From Candidatus Delongbacteria bacterium (lineage in GTDB: Bacteria > CAIWAD01): a stretch of DNA of 64,000 nt. Below, in pieces: positions 61,308 to 64,000 of the stretch. Position numbers and translations under genes: made by a program. Within the stretch, counting starts at the first letter, position 1. The number at the start of each line of letters is the position of its first letter. The stretch lies in assembly GCA_020634015.1 (NCBI GenBank), contig JACKCN010000005.1, forward strand, positions 62,001-126,000, given 5' to 3'. The notes under the pieces are model-generated. The model was not told the origin of the DNA. It ran no database searches and worked only from the letters and a program-made list of their open reading frames with translations.

Positions 61308-64000
61308 CTAACGGCAACCACCCGAGCGGGCCGTGGCTACGGGAATCTCGGCCGTGGCGTAGAAGAACAGGCGATCGGGCAGGGCGCTGCGGGGCAGGTC
61401 CAGCCAGCTGTCTGTGGTGTTGGCGATCAGGGTCCCCATGGCATTGATCGGCCAACCGGGCTCGGGGCTGCTGTACAGATTGTAACTCAGCGCGCCGACC
61501 ACGGGACACCATTCGAAGTGGAAGGAATCCGCCGCGGCGTGGTAGTCAATCGAGATTCGCAGCACATTCACTTCGCTTGCGGGCAGATAGGTCACCAGGC
61601 CCTTGGCGGGGTCGTCCACCTCATCCCAGATCCGGTCGGAGGGGGTGAAACCGTCCGAGGTGCACCAGCCGTTGTAGCGGGCGTCCACATCGCCGGCCCC
61701 ATTGTTGTAGAGGTACCAGGTGCTGTTGCCGAGGAAACTGTTCGAGAGCGCCAGGCTGTTGCCGATGGTCGTGGTGGCGCTGTTCTCAAGGCGGATCGCG
61801 GTGGCATTGTCCTCGAAAGTGCAATTGGCCACCAGCGGATAGCTGCCTGTCAGTCTCAATCCGTTGGTCAAGGCCGCGCCCAGTTGGCATTGGCGCAGGG
61901 TGTCCGGCTGGTTGGTACTGGAGAACACCAGGTTCTCGCCGGCCAACTCAATGCGGCAGTGTTCCATGGAGGACACCGCCCCTCCAAAGTCCGCATTGTT
62001 GCCGAAAGTGATGCCGTTCCATCCACCACTCAGGCCATCGTCCGCGGTGAAGACAATGGGGTCGCTGGCACTGCCCTGGGCAGTCAGCTGCCCTCGCCAG
62101 GCATTGTTGTTGCCCGTATCGTAGCTGATGCGCAGGCTGGCGCCCGGGGCGAAGCGCAGTTCGCTGCCGGCGGTCAGGGTCAGGCGCGGATTGGCGGAGC
62201 CGAAGACATATGTCGTGCCCGTGAATACCACCGGCTCGGAGTATCCGGCGATGTCAAGAGTCAGATCCCCTTCGACCTGACCCGTGTAGGCGACGCGGTT
62301 CTCGCCATTGCCGGTGCGGGTCACGGCGCTCATCGCGGGCAATGGGCTGCCGCTCAGCAGGACCGAGAAGTCGGCGTTGTCGTGAATCGACAGGTTGGAG
62401 AGCGCGGGATCGGTGGAGACCCCCAGCAGAAAAAGCCCCTCATCGGATGCGTCACGCAGTTCCAGGTTGGCGAGGGTGGCAGGCTGGGTGGTGTCGTGAA
62501 GGGCCAGGTTGCGCGTGGCCATTTCGATGAGGCAATACTCCAGTTGGCAGGTCGCTCCCCCGGTGTCGGCGTTGCCCCCGAACTGCAGGCCATTCCAGCC
62601 ACCACTGAGTCCGTTGTCGGCGGTGAACACGATGGGATCCAGGGCCGTGCCCACGGCGGTCAGCTGGCCGCGCCAGACATTGTTCTCTCCGGCGTCGTAG
62701 CTGATGTTTAGCCGCGCCCCACTCATGAAGCGCAATTCGCTGCCGGCGGTCAGGGTCAGGCGTGGGTTGGCAGGGCCGTATACATGGGTCGTGCCCGTGA
62801 AAACCACCGGCTCGGAGTATCCGGCGATGTCAAGAGTCAGGTCTCCTTCGATCTGGCCCGTGTAGGCGACGCGGTCCTCGCCATTGCCGGTGCGGGTCAC
62901 GCCGCTCATCGCGGGCAAGGGGCTGCCGCTCAGCAGGACCGAGAAGTCGGCGTTGTCGTGAATCGACAGGTTGGAGAGCACGGGATCGGTGGACACGCCC
63001 ATCAGGAAGAGTCCCTCATCGGATGCGTCACGCAGTTCCAGATTGGCCAGAGTGGCGGGCTGCGTGGTGTTGTGCAGGGCCAGATTGCGGGTGGCCTTCT
63101 CGATGAGGCAGTGCTCCAGTTGGCAGGTGGCTCCTCCCGTGTCGGCGTTGTTGCCGATCAGCAGGCCATTCCAGCCGCCGCTGAGACCGTTGTCGGCGGT
63201 GAACAGGATCGGGTCCAGGGCCGTGCCCACGGCGGTCAGCTGGCCGCGCCAGACATTGTTGTCTCCGGCGTCGTAGCTGATGGTGAGCCGCGCCCCACTC
63301 ATGAAGCGCAACTCGCTGCCGGCGGTCAGGGTCAGACGTGGGTTGGCGGAGCCATATACGAATGTCGTGCCGGTGAAGACCACGGGCTCCGGATACCCGA
63401 CGATATCAAGAGTCAGATCCCCTTCGATCTGGCCCGTGTAGGCAACCCGGTCTTCGCCGTTGCCGGTGCGGGTCACGCCACTCATCGCGGGCAGAGGGCT
63501 GCCACTCAGCAGGACCGAGAAGTCGGCGTTGTCGTGAATCGACAGGTTGGAGAGCACGGGATCGGTGGACACGCCCAGCAGGAAAAGCCCCTCATCGGAT
63601 GCGTCACGCAGTTCCAGATTGGCCAGAGTGGCGGGCTGGGTGGTGTTGTGCAGGGCCAGATTGCGGGTGGCCTTCTCGATGAGGCAGTGTTCCAGTTGGC
63701 AGGTGGCTCCTCCCGTGTCGGCGTTGTTGCCGATCAGCAGGCCATTCCAGCCCCCGCTGAGTCCGTTGTCGGCGGTGAACACGATGGGATCCAGGGCCGT
63801 GCCCACGGCGGTCAACTGGCCGCGCCAGGTGGTGTTCTCGCCCGAGTCGTAGCTGATGGTGAGCCGGGCACCGGTCCTGAAGCGCAGTTCACTGCCCGGA
63901 GTCAGGGTCAGGCGCGGGTTGGCGGATCCGTAGACGAATGTCGTGCCCGTGAAGACCACGGGTTCGGTGTAGCCCGCGATGTCAAGCGTCAGATCTCCCT
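61308..64000 (-). CDS. Secreted beta-helix protein with 192-residue repeats, 5' partial
   Basis: At least 897 residues; the frame is open to the window edge, so the start and any signal peptide lie outside. It consists of near-identical 192-residue repeats (GSELRFMSGARLTISYDAG, WRGQLTAVGTALDPI, FTADNGLSGGWNGL, CQLEHCLIEKATRNLALHNTTQPATLANLELRDASDEGLFL), ending in a degenerate copy and a fibronectin-like C-terminal part (EWCPVVGALSYNLYSSPEPG). The LALHN/NLELRDAS pattern is a right-handed parallel beta-helix. No T9SS domain is seen at the C-terminus. Likely a surface or secreted adhesin-like protein. Confidence 0.85.
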   Translation of the reverse strand, partial: GDLTLDIAGYTEPVVFTGTTFVYGSANPRLTLTPGSELRFRTGARLTISYDSGENTTWRGQLTAVGTALDPIVFTADNGLSGGWNGLLIGNNADTGGATCQLEHCLIEKATRNLALHNTTQPATLANLELRDASDEGLFLLGVSTDPVLSNLSIHDNADFSVLLSGSPLPAMSGVTRTGNGEDRVAYTGQIEGDLTLDIVGYPEPVVFTGTTFVYGSANPRLTLTAGSELRFMSGARLTISYDAGDNNVWRGQLTAVGTALDPILFTADNGLSGGWNGLLIGNNADTGGATCQLEHCLIEKATRNLALHNTTQPATLANLELRDASDEGLFLMGVSTDPVLSNLSIHDNADFSVLLSGSPLPAMSGVTRTGNGEDRVAYTGQIEGDLTLDIAGYSEPVVFTGTTHVYGPANPRLTLTAGSELRFMSGARLNISYDAGENNVWRGQLTAVGTALDPIVFTADNGLSGGWNGLQFGGNADTGGATCQLEYCLIEMATRNLALHDTTQPATLANLELRDASDEGLFLLGVSTDPALSNLSIHDNADFSVLLSGSPLPAMSAVTRTGNGENRVAYTGQVEGDLTLDIAGYSEPVVFTGTTYVFGSANPRLTLTAGSELRFAPGASLRISYDTGNNNAWRGQLTAQGSASDPIVFTADDGLSGGWNGITFGNNADFGGAVSSMEHCRIELAGENLVFSSTNQPDTLRQCQLGAALTNGLRLTGSYPLVANCTFEDNATAIRLENSATTTIGNSLALSNSFLGNSTWYLYNNGAGDVDARYNGWCTSDGFTPSDRIWDEVDDPAKGLVTYLPASEVNVLRISIDYHAAADSFHFEWCPVVGALSYNLYSSPEPGWPINAMGTLIANTTDSWLDLPRSALPDRLFFYATAEIPVATARSGGCR
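62161..64000 (-). repeat. 576-bp direct repeats inside the beta-helix gene
   Basis: The same landmark (the GSELRF-coding stretch) recurs at 62161, 62737, 63313 and 63889: three exact steps of 576 bases (192 codons). Copies are nearly identical at the DNA level, and a weaker copy lies at 61585-62160. The array continues beyond the window. Confidence 0.93.

Noticed and set aside
61203..62711. A 502-codon plus-strand frame
   Set aside because: Antisense shadow of the repetitive beta-helix gene; its apparent repeats mirror the 576-bp units.

Overview
The window looks like a chromosomal segment of a GC-rich Gram-negative bacterium of the FCB superphylum. Three large secreted proteins end in type IX secretion-like C-terminal domains with an NPFN motif, and a DUF3098 protein, SPOR and VanZ proteins and a lipoprotein are present. 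A Delongbacteria/Krumholzibacteriota/Eisenbacteria-like lineage is my inference only. Single 60-base lines counted by hand gave 62-68% GC in ordinary genes and 53-57% in the helicase pair at 53.9-60.8 kb.

Layout. 1-2.2 kb: end of a probable bacterial microcompartment (BMC) locus, with an acylating aldehyde dehydrogenase that has a C-terminal encapsulation-type tail and a PduL-like protein that lacks most zinc ligands. 2.3-3.0 kb: a small charged protein, a DUF3098 protein, tRNA-Val and tRNA-Asp. 3.2-5.2 kb: hemerythrin, DUF2249 and multi-pass membrane protein operon. 5.2-9.2 kb: small conserved proteins, a MOSC protein and a secreted CBM48-GH63-like glycosidase. 9.7-13.9 kb: AI-2E-type permease, an unknown secreted protein, gpmA and engB. 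14-23.4 kb: a tightly packed envelope cluster (MoxR, DUF58, membrane protein, PBP1A, SPOR protein, M28 peptidase with PDZ, membrane protein). 23.8-33.1 kb: secreted type IX-type proteins, obgE, a secreted VOC protein and a non-coding 47-bp tandem repeat. 33.2-35.4 kb: Rrf2 regulator with a near-consensus promoter and two NAD(P)-binding oxidoreductases. 35.5-46.6 kb, minus strand: ssb, vanZ, nnr, AcpS-like, HAD, PTS EIIB and EIIA, hprK, hpf, xerC, topA, smg and a lipoprotein. 46.9-53.6 kb: XPB-N-like protein, adenosine deaminase and a large secreted phospholipase-D-type protein.

The most interesting element is at 53.9-60.8 kb: two coupled ORFs (916 and 1371 aa) of lower GC. The first carries a DEDD-type 3'-5' exonuclease and the first RecA lobe of a RecQ-type helicase (motifs I-III). 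The second carries the other RecQ lobe (motifs IV-VI) fused to a complete UvrD/PcrA-like SF1 helicase. The RecQ core is therefore cut between its two lobes at an ATGA stop/start overlap. It may be an exonuclease-RecQ-UvrD machine, possibly for genome defence, that is truly split, recoded, or broken by a frameshift. The window ends inside a secreted protein built from near-identical 192-residue repeats.
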